From Actinomycetota bacterium (GTDB lineage Bacteria; Actinomycetota; Actinomycetes; S36-B12): 64,000 bases of DNA. Every line of letters begins with the position of its first letter. The first letter of the stretch is position 1. The notes under the pieces were generated by a model that was not told the DNA's origin, did not search any database, and worked only from the letters and a program-made list of their open reading frames with translations. Positions 26,425 through 34,822 of the stretch are shown here, piece by piece. The DNA lies in contig JADKGE010000001.1 in NCBI GenBank assembly GCA_016717115.1, positions 496,001 to 560,000 of the forward strand, in the 5' to 3' direction. Made by a program: the position numbers and the translations under genes.

Positions 26425-27777
26425 CTAGTAGTCCTCGAGGTACTCGTCGAGCTCCCACTGCGTCACGTCCCGGGTGGTCGGGTCCTCGACCTCGGCCTCG
26501 TACCGCGCCACCTCGTCACGCTTCAACGTGGTGAACACGTCGATGAAGTCGCCAGTGAGCAGGTGTCGAAGCGCCGGATTCGCCTGAAGCGCGTCGAGGG
26601 CCTCCTTGAGCGACATCGGCAGCACGGGGCGGGCCTCGTCCTCGTACGCCCAGCCCTCGGCCGCCGGCGGCGGCGTCAGCTCCCGCCGGATGCCGTCGAG
26701 GGCGGCCGCCAGAACCACGGCGATCACCACGTACGGGTTGGCCGAGCCGTCACCGATGCGCAGCTCCAGGCGCGTGCCCTGTCCGCGCTCCGGTGGGATG
26801 CGGATCATCGTGGAGCGGTTGTCGTATCCCCAGTTGGACCGGTAGGGCGCGAGAGTGTCGGGTCCGAGTCGCTTGTAGGCGTTGACGGTCGGGTTGGTGA
26901 ATGCGGCGATGGCGTCGGCGTGCTCGATGACCCCGGCGATCATCTGGCGGGCCATTCCCGACAGGGCGCCGTCGCCGTCGTGCATCAGATTGACGCCCTC
27001 CGCGTCCGTGACGGAGAAGTGCAGGTGGAAGCCGCTGCCGCCCTCGTCGCTCCACGGCTTGCCGAGGAACGTGCCGAGGATCCCACGCATCGCGGTGACG
27101 TCCTTGATGGCCGTCTTGAACAGGAACGTCCGGTCGGCGGCATCCATCGCCTCGCTGTGCCACAGGTTGATCTCGTACTGCGACGGGCAGAACTCGTGGT
27201 TGCCCGCGAAGGCGCCGATGTTGAGCTGGTCAAGCATGCGCAGCAGGTGGAGGTAGTGGCCGTCGGGGTCGACATGCGCCCCCGTCGTGTAGACGCGACC
27301 GGTCTTGTTGAGGATGCGCTCCCAGCCGTCCTTCCCCCGTTGGGCGAAGTAGAACTCCAGCTCGGGGCCGCAGACCGGGACGAGGCCCAGCTTGTCGTAC
27401 TCGTCGAGCACGCTGCGCAGGACGGCGCGGGGCGCGACGTCGCTGCGGGATCCGTCCGGGTTGTCGATGTCGGCGATGGCGTAGGCGACGCCCGGCAGCC
27501 ACGGGATGGGCCGGATGGTGTCGGTGTCCAGGCTCGCCACCATGTCGGGCAGGCCGTCGCCGAAGCTGCCCGTTCCGGCGTCGAGCACGCCCCCGCGCGT
27601 GGTGGTGACCCAGGTGCCCTGGCAGAAGGCGGGTCCGTGGGCGGCGGAGCGCTCCAACTGCGAGACCAGCAGGTCCTTCGAGCGGGTGATGCCCAGGAGG
27701 TCCGTGAAGATCAGTCGGACGACATCGATGCCCTGGGTCTCCAGGACTCGGCGGGTCTCGGCCAGGTCGTGCAGCAT
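26425..27777 (-). CDS. Second glutamine synthetase-like gamma-glutamyl ligase
   Basis: This 450-residue glutamine-synthetase-fold ligase is a distant paralogue of the one at 17925. Landmarks are GPELEFYFAQRG, GNHEFCPSQYEINLWHSEAM, SGFHLHFSVTD, NAYKRLGPDTLAPYRSNWGY and GTRLELRIGDGSANPYVVIA. ATG 27777 has GAGGGAGA upstream; the longer start at 27861 would run through the operator at 27815-27832. It is divergent from an amidotransferase-like hydrolase under the same operator, giving a second ligase-hydrolase pair. The amine substrate is unknown. Confidence 0.85.
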   Translation of the reverse strand: MLHDLAETRRVLETQGIDVVRLIFTDLLGITRSKDLLVSQLERSAAHGPAFCQGTWVTTTRGGVLDAGTGSFGDGLPDMVASLDTDTIRPIPWLPGVAYAIADIDNPDGSRSDVAPRAVLRSVLDEYDKLGLVPVCGPELEFYFAQRGKDGWERILNKTGRVYTTGAHVDPDGHYLHLLRMLDQLNIGAFAGNHEFCPSQYEINLWHSEAMDAADRTFLFKTAIKDVTAMRGILGTFLGKPWSDEGGSGFHLHFSVTDAEGVNLMHDGDGALSGMARQMIAGVIEHADAIAAFTNPTVNAYKRLGPDTLAPYRSNWGYDNRSTMIRIPPERGQGTRLELRIGDGSANPYVVIAVVLAAALDGIRRELTPPPAAEGWAYEDEARPVLPMSLKEALDALQANPALRHLLTGDFIDVFTTLKRDEVARYEAEVEDPTTRDVTQWELDEYLEDY

Positions 27778-27814
27778 GGGTCTCCCTCGCAAGGCGGACG
27801 GGATCCAGCGAAAT

Positions 27815-27832
27815 CGTTCGGACCCCAACGAT
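27815..27832. promoter_or_regulatory. Island operator, copy 2
   Basis: CGTTCGGACCCCAACGAT lies between the divergent ligase (27777) and amidotransferase-like hydrolase (27903). It differs from the copy at 28671 at one base only, and the next bases (CTGGTGGA against CCACCAG) are unrelated, so the match is confined to the element. Confidence 0.7.
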
Positions 27833-27902
27833 CTGGTGGATACTAGGCGCTCCCCGGCCATCGGGGAAGCACTTTGGACATTAGACCCCGATGAGGTGGC
27901 TC

Positions 27903-28610
27903 ATGCGCGCGTTGTTCCTCCAGCACGATCACCTCAGTCCCCCGGGGCCTGTGGCCGAGCGCTTCGCGCATCGCGGATACGCGATCGCCGAGGCGAGCGT
28001 CGTGCCGCCGGAGGACTTCCACGCACCCAACAAGCCGTTCGACTTCCCCGATCCCCGCGAGTTCGATGCCCTCGTCGTCATGGGTGCCCCCTGGGGTGCC
28101 TGGGATGACGAAACGATCGGCAACTGGCTGCTGCCGGAGATCGAGTGGCTCCGCGAGGCCGACGACCTCGGTGTCCCCGTCTTCGGCATCTGCTTCGGCG
28201 GCCAGCTGCTGGCGCGAGCGCACGGCGGCTCCGTGGCACGGGCGCCCCGGCCGGAGATCGGCTGGACCTCGATCTGGACCCAGGAACCCGGCCTGGTCGG
28301 CTCCGGCCCGTGGTTCCAGTGGCACTACGACCGCTGGCAGGTCCCCCCGGGCGCCCGCGAGATCGCCCGCAACTCGATGGCCTCCCAGGCCTTCGTGCTG
28401 CGCCGCAACCTCGCCGTGCAGTTCCATCCCGAGCTGACGGCTGCCGGGCTGCAGGGCTGGCTGGAGAACGGCGGCCGCGCCGGCGTCGTCGCCGACGGCC
28501 AGGATCCCGCCATCCTCTACCAGCACACGCTGGCCGAGGGCGAGGAAGCGGCTCGCCGGGCGCACGACCTGGTGGACGCGTTCCTCGACCGAGTGGCCCA
28601 TGCGCCCTAG
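27903..28610 (+). CDS. Class I glutamine amidotransferase-like hydrolase
   Basis: The 235-residue free GATase1 domain has nucleophile Cys in VFGICFGGQLLARAHGG and the His-Glu pair in LAVQFHPELT. It is a paralogue of the protein at 17226. ATG 27903 is preceded by GAGG; ATG 27891 has no such site. Being divergent from the second ligase under one operator, it probably hydrolyses a gamma-glutamyl bond in the same pathway. The GMP-synthase-like annotation would mislead, since no synthetase domain is present. Confidence 0.8.
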   Translation: MRALFLQHDHLSPPGPVAERFAHRGYAIAEASVVPPEDFHAPNKPFDFPDPREFDALVVMGAPWGAWDDETIGNWLLPEIEWLREADDLGVPVFGICFGGQLLARAHGGSVARAPRPEIGWTSIWTQEPGLVGSGPWFQWHYDRWQVPPGAREIARNSMASQAFVLRRNLAVQFHPELTAAGLQGWLENGGRAGVVADGQDPAILYQHTLAEGEEAARRAHDLVDAFLDRVAHAP

Positions 28611-28670
28611 CCGCGGCGCGCCGAGGTCGCCGTTCCCCTTGACCGCACGCGCACTGGCTCCCTAGCCTTC

Positions 28671-28688
28671 CGTTCGGACCCGAACGAT
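28671..28688. promoter_or_regulatory. Island operator, copy 3 (perfect inverted repeat)
   Basis: CGTTCGGACCCGAACGAT lies 30 bases before the P450 start. CGTTCGG and CCGAACG are exact reverse complements around two bases, typical of a dimeric regulator. This is the most symmetrical of the four copies. Confidence 0.75.
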
Positions 28689-28717
28689 CCACCAGCCCCT
28701 ACCTGTCAGGAGGCTCG

Positions 28718-29977
28718 ATGAAGCCCACCCCCGTACCCCTGTCGGACGTGAACCTTGCCAACCTCGACTACTTCGTCGCTGACGAGGCTTGGGGGATGTT
28801 CGACACGCTGCGGGCCGAGGACCCCCTGCACTGGCAGGACGAGCCGGACAGCGATGGCCACGGTTTCTGGTCCGTGACCCGCTACGACGACATCGAGATG
28901 GTCAACAAGGACGGCGAGACGTTCACCTCGACCAAGTTCGTCAACCTCGAGGAGCCCCCCGCCGAGTTCCAGGACCTCCGCCGCTCGATCCTCGAGAGCG
29001 ACGGCTCCCGGCATCAGGCACTGCGCAAGCTGCTCGCCCGCGACTTCAGCGTTGCCCAGCTGCGCCGCTACGAGGACTTCCTCCGCGGCCTGGCCCGCAT
29101 GTCCATCGAGTCCGCCCTCGAGCAGGAGGACATCGACTTCGTCGACGCGATCGCCGCGGACTTCCCGATCAATGTTCTGGCTCGGCTGCTCGACGTGCCC
29201 GACGACATGATCCCTCAGCTCATCACCTGGGGTAACACAATCGTCGGCTTCTCGGACCCCGAGCTGTCGGATGTGCTCGTCGACAGCGACGAGGCCCAGC
29301 AGTACAAGCACCTGCCCTTCCGGTCACCCGTCTCCCTCGAGATCTTCGAGTACGGCCGGCAGCTGGCGAAGGAGCGCCGGGGCGGCGACGGCGAGGATCT
29401 GGTCAGCAAGCTGGTCAACCGCATCCCGGAGGACGGCGTCCCGCTCACGGACACGGACTTCGACAACTACTTCCTGCTCCTCGTCGTGGCCGGCAACGAG
29501 ACGACCCGGCAGGCCATGACGCTGTCCATGAAGGGGCTCATGGACCACCCTGACCAGATGCAGTACTTCCTCGACAACATGGACAAGTCGCAGATCATGG
29601 TCGAGGAACTCATCCGCTACGCCTCGCCGGTGTACCACTTCCGCCGCACCGCGACCAAGGACATCGAGCTGCACGGCAAGACCATCAAGGAGGGCGACAA
29701 GGTCGTCATGTGGTTCGCCTCGGGCAACCGCGACGACGCCAAGTTCACCGACCCGTACGGCCTCGACCTCACGCGGTTCCCGAACGACCACATGACCTTC
29801 GGCAAGGGCCCCCACAGTTGCCTCGGCGCGAACCTCGCGCGGATGGAGATCCGAATCCTCTTCGAGGAGTTGCTTCCCCGCCTGGCCTCGATCGAGCAGA
29901 CGGGCGAGATCGAGCGGGTGCGCAGCAACTTCGTCAACGGAGTGAAGCGCTTCCCGGTCCGGGTCAAGGCGAAGTAG
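28718..29977 (+). CDS. Cytochrome P450
   Basis: The 419-residue P450 has I-helix VAGNETTRQAM, K-helix EELIRYASPV and haem loop FGKGPHSCLGANLARMEI, all canonical. AGGAGG lies upstream of ATG 28718. It leads an operon with an iron-sulfur flavoreductase (4 bases after its stop), the unusual Rieske-type protein and the MarR regulator. The reductase is the natural electron donor. Substrate is not readable; an aromatic ether or amine is possible given PurU and the ring-cleavage genes (inference). Confidence 0.9.
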   Translation: MKPTPVPLSDVNLANLDYFVADEAWGMFDTLRAEDPLHWQDEPDSDGHGFWSVTRYDDIEMVNKDGETFTSTKFVNLEEPPAEFQDLRRSILESDGSRHQALRKLLARDFSVAQLRRYEDFLRGLARMSIESALEQEDIDFVDAIAADFPINVLARLLDVPDDMIPQLITWGNTIVGFSDPELSDVLVDSDEAQQYKHLPFRSPVSLEIFEYGRQLAKERRGGDGEDLVSKLVNRIPEDGVPLTDTDFDNYFLLLVVAGNETTRQAMTLSMKGLMDHPDQMQYFLDNMDKSQIMVEELIRYASPVYHFRRTATKDIELHGKTIKEGDKVVMWFASGNRDDAKFTDPYGLDLTRFPNDHMTFGKGPHSCLGANLARMEIRILFEELLPRLASIEQTGEIERVRSNFVNGVKRFPVRVKAK

Positions 29978-29980
29978 TCG

Positions 29981-30958
29981 ATGACGGAGACCGAGACCCG
30001 GCTCAGGGAGTTCGAGAGCGACCTCGTTGTCGAGTCGTACGAGGTCGTCGCGGAGGACGTGGTCGCCGTTACGCTCGTCCACCCGCAGGGCGAGGCGCTG
30101 CCCGCGTGGACGCCGGGCGCGCACATCGACCTGATCCTCACTCCTGAGATCACCCGTCAATACTCGCTGTGCGGCTCGCCGGCCGATGCCCACCGGTTCA
30201 CGGTCGGCATCCTGAACGCACCGAACAGCCGGGGCGGCTCACGGCATGTCCACGAGGCCGTCAGCACGGGCAGCGTGATCAGGATCCGAGGGCCGCGGAA
30301 CCACTTCCCCCTGGTGGCGTCACCTCGGTACGTGTTCATCGCCGGCGGCATAGGCGTCACGCCCATGCTGCCGATGATCGCGGAGGCCGAGGCGGCACGT
30401 GCCGAATGGACGCTCCTGTACGGCGGACGCAGCGAGGCGTCGATGGCGTTCATCGACCAGTTGCGCGCCTACGGCGACCGCGTGACCCTCCTGCCCGGCA
30501 ACGACGTGGCCCTCATGTCCGCCGCGCTGGACGACCGGATCGGCACCCCCCGGCCGGACACCCTCGTCTACACCTGCGGGCCGGAGGGACTCCTCGGTGC
30601 CGTGGAGGCACGGTGCGCCAGCTGGCCGACCGGCTCGCTGCACCTCGAGCGCTTCGCGGCCAAGGCCACCGAAGGCGCGGTGGACACCGAGTTCGAGGTC
30701 GAGCTGGCCCGCACGGGGATCACCATCACCGTCCCTGCCGATAGGTCCATCTTCGACGCGGTCCAGGACCACGGCATCAGCGTGCTCGGCTCCTGTCACG
30801 AGGGAGTCTGCGGGACGTGCGAGACCGTGATCCTCGGCGTTGACGGCGAGGTCGACCATCGCGACTCCGTCCTGAACGACGAGGAGAAGGCAAGTAACGA
30901 GTCCATGATGATCTGCGTGTCGCGATGCAGGTCGGGCCGACTCACCCTCGACCTTTGA
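29981..30958 (+). CDS. Ferredoxin-type oxidoreductase (VanB/phthalate reductase family)
   Basis: The 325-residue protein has a flavin domain (RQYSLCGSPAD), an NAD domain (FIAGGIGVTPMLPMIAEAEA) and a C-terminal plant-type [2Fe-2S] domain with CHEGVCGTC and a final MMICVSRC. That order is the phthalate dioxygenase reductase/VanB family, which passes electrons from NADH to a Rieske oxygenase or, in some systems, to a P450. The neighbouring Rieske-type protein looks unable to act as an oxygenase, so the upstream P450 is the more likely acceptor (inference). Confidence 0.9.
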   Translation: MTETETRLREFESDLVVESYEVVAEDVVAVTLVHPQGEALPAWTPGAHIDLILTPEITRQYSLCGSPADAHRFTVGILNAPNSRGGSRHVHEAVSTGSVIRIRGPRNHFPLVASPRYVFIAGGIGVTPMLPMIAEAEAARAEWTLLYGGRSEASMAFIDQLRAYGDRVTLLPGNDVALMSAALDDRIGTPRPDTLVYTCGPEGLLGAVEARCASWPTGSLHLERFAAKATEGAVDTEFEVELARTGITITVPADRSIFDAVQDHGISVLGSCHEGVCGTCETVILGVDGEVDHRDSVLNDEEKASNESMMICVSRCRSGRLTLDL

Positions 30959-30974
30959 GCCAGGAGAGCTGACG

Positions 30975-31991
30975 ATGAGTGCTGCGATTCCCGTTCCCCG
31001 CGACTGCTGGTACGCCCCGGCGGCCTCGAGCGAGGTGGGCCGCGAACTGGTCCCCGTCCGCGCTGCCGGCCTACCGGTTGTCCTCTACCGGACCGAGTCC
31101 GGTGCCGTCGTCGCGCTCGAGGACCGGTGCGCGCACCGGGCCTACCCCCTCAGCGCCGGCGAGCTCATTGGGGACACCGTCCGCTGTGGCCTGTGCGGCT
31201 TCGTCTACGGCCCTGACGGGCAGTGCATCAGCGTGCCCACGCAGCCGCACGTCCCGTACGGCGCGCGGGTGGCGTCCTACCCCGTGCAGGAGGCCGACGG
31301 CCTGGTCTGGGTGTGGCTGGGCGAGCCCGGCCGTGCGGGACTTCACCGCATTCCCGATCTGCCGTGGCTCGATGACGACGGCTGGTCCACGGTCTCCGGC
31401 GAGGAGGACGTGCTCGCCTCGTTCCTCCTCCTGCACGAGAACTTCGCCGACGTCACGCAGGTGCCCTTCGTCGCGCCCGACATCGCGCCGTCGGTTCTCG
31501 GCAGCACCCCTCCGCCCCTCGAGGTGGTCGTGAGCGAGACGTCGGTGTCGCTGCATCGCGACTTCCCGCCCGCACCCCTGCCGGAGTGGCAGGCCGAGAT
31601 CGTCGGCTGCCCACCCGACGCGCCTTACCGCACCGAGCAGTCAGGGTTCTTCCCCTCGCCGGCCGTGTGGGTCGACCACTGGGACGCCCAGGCTGCGGAC
31701 GGCACCTGGATCCGACTCCGCTTCACGCACCTCGTCACGCCGATCGACGAGTCCAGCAGTCGGCTGCTGTGGGCGGTGAGCCGCGACTTCGCCCTGGGCA
31801 ACCGCGCGGTCGACCAGTACCTGGGCGGGATCTTCACCGACTACTACGAGCGCGTGATCGACGCGATGGAGATCGCGCAGGAGGTGCTCGAGATCGACGG
31901 CCCGGGGCCAGAGGTCAACGTCAACGCCGACGCGGTCGGACTCAAGGTGCGCGAGATCGTGGACGCACTGCTCACTGCCGAAGGGGCCTGA
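30975..31991 (+). CDS. Degenerate Rieske oxygenase-like protein (VanA-related)
   Basis: The 338-residue protein follows the VanA-type layout: a Rieske domain, then the oxygenase domain. Ligands differ. The first pair is normal (C52, H54 in RCAHR), but the second reads CGLCGF, so C71 is followed by C74 where His is expected. In the catalytic motif, HENFADVTQVPFVA keeps Asn156 and Asp159 but has Gln162 and Ala167 in place of the two iron-binding His. A mononuclear iron oxygenase is therefore unlikely. AGGAG precedes ATG 30975. It could be an electron carrier, a regulatory subunit or a new activity. Confidence 0.75.
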   Translation: MSAAIPVPRDCWYAPAASSEVGRELVPVRAAGLPVVLYRTESGAVVALEDRCAHRAYPLSAGELIGDTVRCGLCGFVYGPDGQCISVPTQPHVPYGARVASYPVQEADGLVWVWLGEPGRAGLHRIPDLPWLDDDGWSTVSGEEDVLASFLLLHENFADVTQVPFVAPDIAPSVLGSTPPPLEVVVSETSVSLHRDFPPAPLPEWQAEIVGCPPDAPYRTEQSGFFPSPAVWVDHWDAQAADGTWIRLRFTHLVTPIDESSSRLLWAVSRDFALGNRAVDQYLGGIFTDYYERVIDAMEIAQEVLEIDGPGPEVNVNADAVGLKVREIVDALLTAEGA

Positions 31992-32057
31992 CCACAGCAG
32001 CCCGGCAGTGCCAGCAGGCCATCGTCTACTGTGCACCGAGGATTCGAGGGGGATGAT

Positions 32058-32561
32058 GTGGCAGGACCGCACACACTGGCGGAGACCGAGCGGGCTGCCG
32101 AGTCGCGCATCGCCGGACTCGAGCTCGACATCGAGTCTCTCCACGTCGTCTCCAACCTGTTCCGCGCCGCCAACGCCGTGCGCAACCACATGGAGCGCGA
32201 GGTGCTCACCCCGGCGGACCTCACCTGGACGGCCTTCGTCGTCCTGTGGGTCACCTGGATCTGGGGCAGCACCGAGACCCGGGTCATCGCCGAGGAGACC
32301 GGGGTGTCGAAGGCGACGCTCAGCGGAGTCCTGACGACGCTCGAGAAGCGCGGGCTGGTCCGGCGCACCAAGAGCGAGGCCGACGGCCGGCTCGTCCTCG
32401 TCGAGCTCACCCCACGCGGACGACGGCTGATCACGCGCCTCTTCCCCCGCATCAACGCGGAGGAGACCCACGCCACGCGGCTGCTTCCGGGCGGATCCAA
32501 GGAGGAATCGGCCGAGCTCCTGCGTCTGATGGTGCTCGCTGTCGAGAGTCCCTCCTCCTAA
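32058..32561 (+). CDS. MarR-family transcriptional regulator
   Basis: The 167-residue regulator has the MarR winged helix: TRVIAEETGVSKATLSGVLT (recognition helix), then TTLEKRGLVRRTKSEADGRL and LTPRGRRLI. GTG 32058 is chosen for the GAGGGGG site 5 bases before it; GTG 32031 is the longer alternative. MarR proteins commonly control aromatic catabolism (HpaR, HpcR) and bind inverted repeats of 16-20 bp. It is the best candidate for the four-copy operator of this island, one copy of which heads its own operon (inference). Its stop overlaps the convergent stop. Confidence 0.87.
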   Translation: MAGPHTLAETERAAESRIAGLELDIESLHVVSNLFRAANAVRNHMEREVLTPADLTWTAFVVLWVTWIWGSTETRVIAEETGVSKATLSGVLTTLEKRGLVRRTKSEADGRLVLVELTPRGRRLITRLFPRINAEETHATRLLPGGSKEESAELLRLMVLAVESPSS

Positions 32562-33250
32562 CGGCCGGCCTCCGCCACGAGCTTTCGGAAGGGCAGGAGC
32601 TGATCCGGATCGACGTCGTAGGTGTCCTCGGGGTGCCACTGGACGCCGGCGGCCCAGCCGTTCGACGCGATCGACACGGCCTCGACCACGCCGTCCTCCG
32701 CGCGACCAAGCACCGTGATGCCGTCGGCCACGCGCTCGACCTCCTGGTGGTGGTAGCAGGAGCAGGTGATCGGCAGGTTGCCGACGCCCAGGTGGTCGTC
32801 CGGGTCGTCGATCGCCACCCGATGCACGTGATGACGGTGGTTGACGTCCATGTCGATCACGAGGGTGCCCCCCAGGAGCGCGTTCACGACATGCAGGCCG
32901 CGGCAGACAGCCAGAGTCGGGATCCCCTGGTCGAGTGCGAACTGCGCGAGCGTGAAGTCGGTCTCGTCCTGCACCTCGTCGACGTCGTACAGCGCGACGT
33001 GGGTCGGGTCGCCGCCGTAACGGCGCGGATTGACGTCACCGCCTCCGGGCAGCAGGACGCCGTCGACGCCGCGGAGCCGGTGCTTCCAGTCCACGGCGTC
33101 TGGCCCCGCGGCGGGCAGCAGCACGTGCGGGTCGCCGCCCGCGGCCCAGACGGCCTCGAGGAGCTTGCGCGCGGCGACGACTCCTCGGTAGCGCAGGGCG
33201 CTGGCCGACTCGGTGTATCGACCGGGGATGGCGATGATGGGACGGGACAC
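32558..33250 (-). CDS. puuD: Gamma-glutamyl-gamma-aminobutyrate hydrolase-like (peptidase C26)
   Basis: The 230-residue protein begins RPIIAIPGRYTESASALRYR and has GVLLPGGGDVNPRRYGG, the nucleophile in TLAVCRGLHVVNALLGG and the His-Glu pair in AGVQWHPEDT. These are the marks of the PuuD branch of class I amidotransferases, which split gamma-glutamyl bonds. GTG 33250 has AAGGAGG upstream; the longer frame crosses the operator at 33300. It is divergent from the ring-cleavage operon, and is the third gamma-glutamyl-hydrolase-type enzyme in the island. Confidence 0.85.
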   Translation of the reverse strand: MSRPIIAIPGRYTESASALRYRGVVAARKLLEAVWAAGGDPHVLLPAAGPDAVDWKHRLRGVDGVLLPGGGDVNPRRYGGDPTHVALYDVDEVQDETDFTLAQFALDQGIPTLAVCRGLHVVNALLGGTLVIDMDVNHRHHVHRVAIDDPDDHLGVGNLPITCSCYHHQEVERVADGITVLGRAEDGVVEAVSIASNGWAAGVQWHPEDTYDVDPDQLLPFRKLVAEAGR

Positions 33251-33299
33251 GGTTCCTCCTTGCCGAGAAGGATGCACCATTCCAGAACAATTCGCTTTC

Positions 33300-33317
33300 C
33301 GTTTGGTTCCTAACGAC
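33300..33317. promoter_or_regulatory. Island operator, copy 4
   Basis: CGTTTGGTTCCTAACGAC lies between the divergent PuuD-like gene and the HpaE-like operon. It is the most diverged copy (13 of 18 bases as in 28671) but keeps CGTT, GG, CC and AACGA in register. Confidence 0.5.
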
Positions 33318-33356
33318 CTAGGATGTGCCGACGAACCGCCGCCCCGTAGGAGCCCT

Positions 33357-34820
33357 ATGAGCACGATCAGCATCGCCGGAGTCGACGTCGACACCCGGCA
33401 CTGGATCGGTGGTCAGCGCGTCGCCTCTGCCGAGACGTTCGAGGACGTCTCGCCGGTCGACGGTCACCTTCTCGGCCAGGTCGCTCGCGGGGGGAGGCCC
33501 GAGGCGGATGCAGCCGTGGCCGCAGCCCAGGCCGCGTTCCCGGCATGGTCGAGGATGAGCCCGGAGGAGCGGGGCGAGATCCTCTTCCGCCTGGCCGACT
33601 CCATCGAGGCGCATGTCGAGGAGCTGTCCCAGATCGAGACCCTCGACAACGGCTCCCTACTGCGGTCGCACCGCCGCGGGGTCATGCCCCGGGTCGCCAT
33701 GAACATCCGGTTCTTCGCCGACTACGCGATCAACCGCTTGAGCCATCCGGAGTTCGAGACGCGGGGTCACACCAATCACGTGTCGTGGGACCCCTCCGGC
33801 GTCGCGGTGATCATCACCCCCTGGAATGCGCCACTGATGCTGGCGACGTGGCGCATCGGCCCGGCCCTCGCGTCGGGTGACACGGTCGTCCTCAAGCCAC
33901 CCGAGTGGGCTCCGCTGACCGCCTCGTACTTCGCCGATCTCGCGCACGAGGCCGGCCTGCCGCCGGGCGTGTTCAACGTCGTGCAGGGCTTCGGCACGGA
34001 GGCCGGGGCGCCGCTGACGGCCAACCCGGACGTTTCTCGCATCTGCTTCACCGGATCGGTGCCCACTGCGAAGGTGATCGCACGCGCGGCCGCCGACAAT
34101 CTGGTGCCGTGCTCGTTCGAGCTCGGCGGCAAGAGCCCGACGGTGATCCTCGACGATGCCGACCTCGATCTCGCGGTCGACCTCGCCGTGGAGCAGTACG
34201 ACAACGCGGGCCAGGTGTGCCTGGCGGGAACGCGGCTGCTCGTGCAGCGCGGCATCGCCGAGGCCTTCACCGAGCGCTTCCGTGAGCGGGCGACGCAGAT
34301 CCGCCAGGGCGACCCGCGCGACGAGGACACCCAGATCGGCCCCAACATCCACCTGAAGCACATCGAGCGGGTGCAGGGCTTCGTCGACCGAGCGAGGAGC
34401 GACGGCGCGACCATCGCCTACGGCGGCGACGTCAACACCGACCTCGGGCCGCACTACTTCCGGCCGACGTTGGTCGTCGACGCACCTGCGGGCAGCGAGA
34501 TCCTCACCCAGGAGGTCTTCGGGCCCGTCCTCACGATGCAGGTGTTCGACACCGACGACGAGGGCCTCGAACTCGCCAACGGGACGGAGTTCGGCCTCGC
34601 CGCCTGCGTCGTGTCCGGCAGCCGCACGAGGGCCGAGGCCTTCACCAAGCACCTCGTTGCCGGCACCATCTGGGTCAACTGCTTCTTCGTCCGCGACCTG
34701 TCTGCCCCCTTCGGCGGATCCAAGAAGTCCGGCATCGGCCGCGAGGGCGGCGTCTGGTCGTTCGACTTCTACGCAGACGTGAAGAACACCGTCTACGCCC
34801 CCAACGGTTGGAAGGACTAG
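33357..34820 (+). CDS. Aldehyde dehydrogenase, HpaE-like
   Basis: The 487-residue enzyme has FELGGKSPTVILDDADLDLA, AGQVCLAGTRLLVQRG (catalytic Cys) and FVRDLSAPFGGSKKSGIGRE. That C-terminal stretch and the gene context match 5-carboxymethyl-2-hydroxymuconate semialdehyde dehydrogenase (HpaE) and related 2-hydroxymuconate semialdehyde dehydrogenases. TAGGAG precedes ATG 33357. It is the first gene of an operon continuing with extradiol dioxygenase and FAH-family genes, in the order aldehyde oxidation, ring cleavage, decarboxylation/isomerisation. Confidence 0.83.
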   Translation: MSTISIAGVDVDTRHWIGGQRVASAETFEDVSPVDGHLLGQVARGGRPEADAAVAAAQAAFPAWSRMSPEERGEILFRLADSIEAHVEELSQIETLDNGSLLRSHRRGVMPRVAMNIRFFADYAINRLSHPEFETRGHTNHVSWDPSGVAVIITPWNAPLMLATWRIGPALASGDTVVLKPPEWAPLTASYFADLAHEAGLPPGVFNVVQGFGTEAGAPLTANPDVSRICFTGSVPTAKVIARAAADNLVPCSFELGGKSPTVILDDADLDLAVDLAVEQYDNAGQVCLAGTRLLVQRGIAEAFTERFRERATQIRQGDPRDEDTQIGPNIHLKHIERVQGFVDRARSDGATIAYGGDVNTDLGPHYFRPTLVVDAPAGSEILTQEVFGPVLTMQVFDTDDEGLELANGTEFGLAACVVSGSRTRAEAFTKHLVAGTIWVNCFFVRDLSAPFGGSKKSGIGREGGVWSFDFYADVKNTVYAPNGWKD

Positions 34821-34822
34821 TC

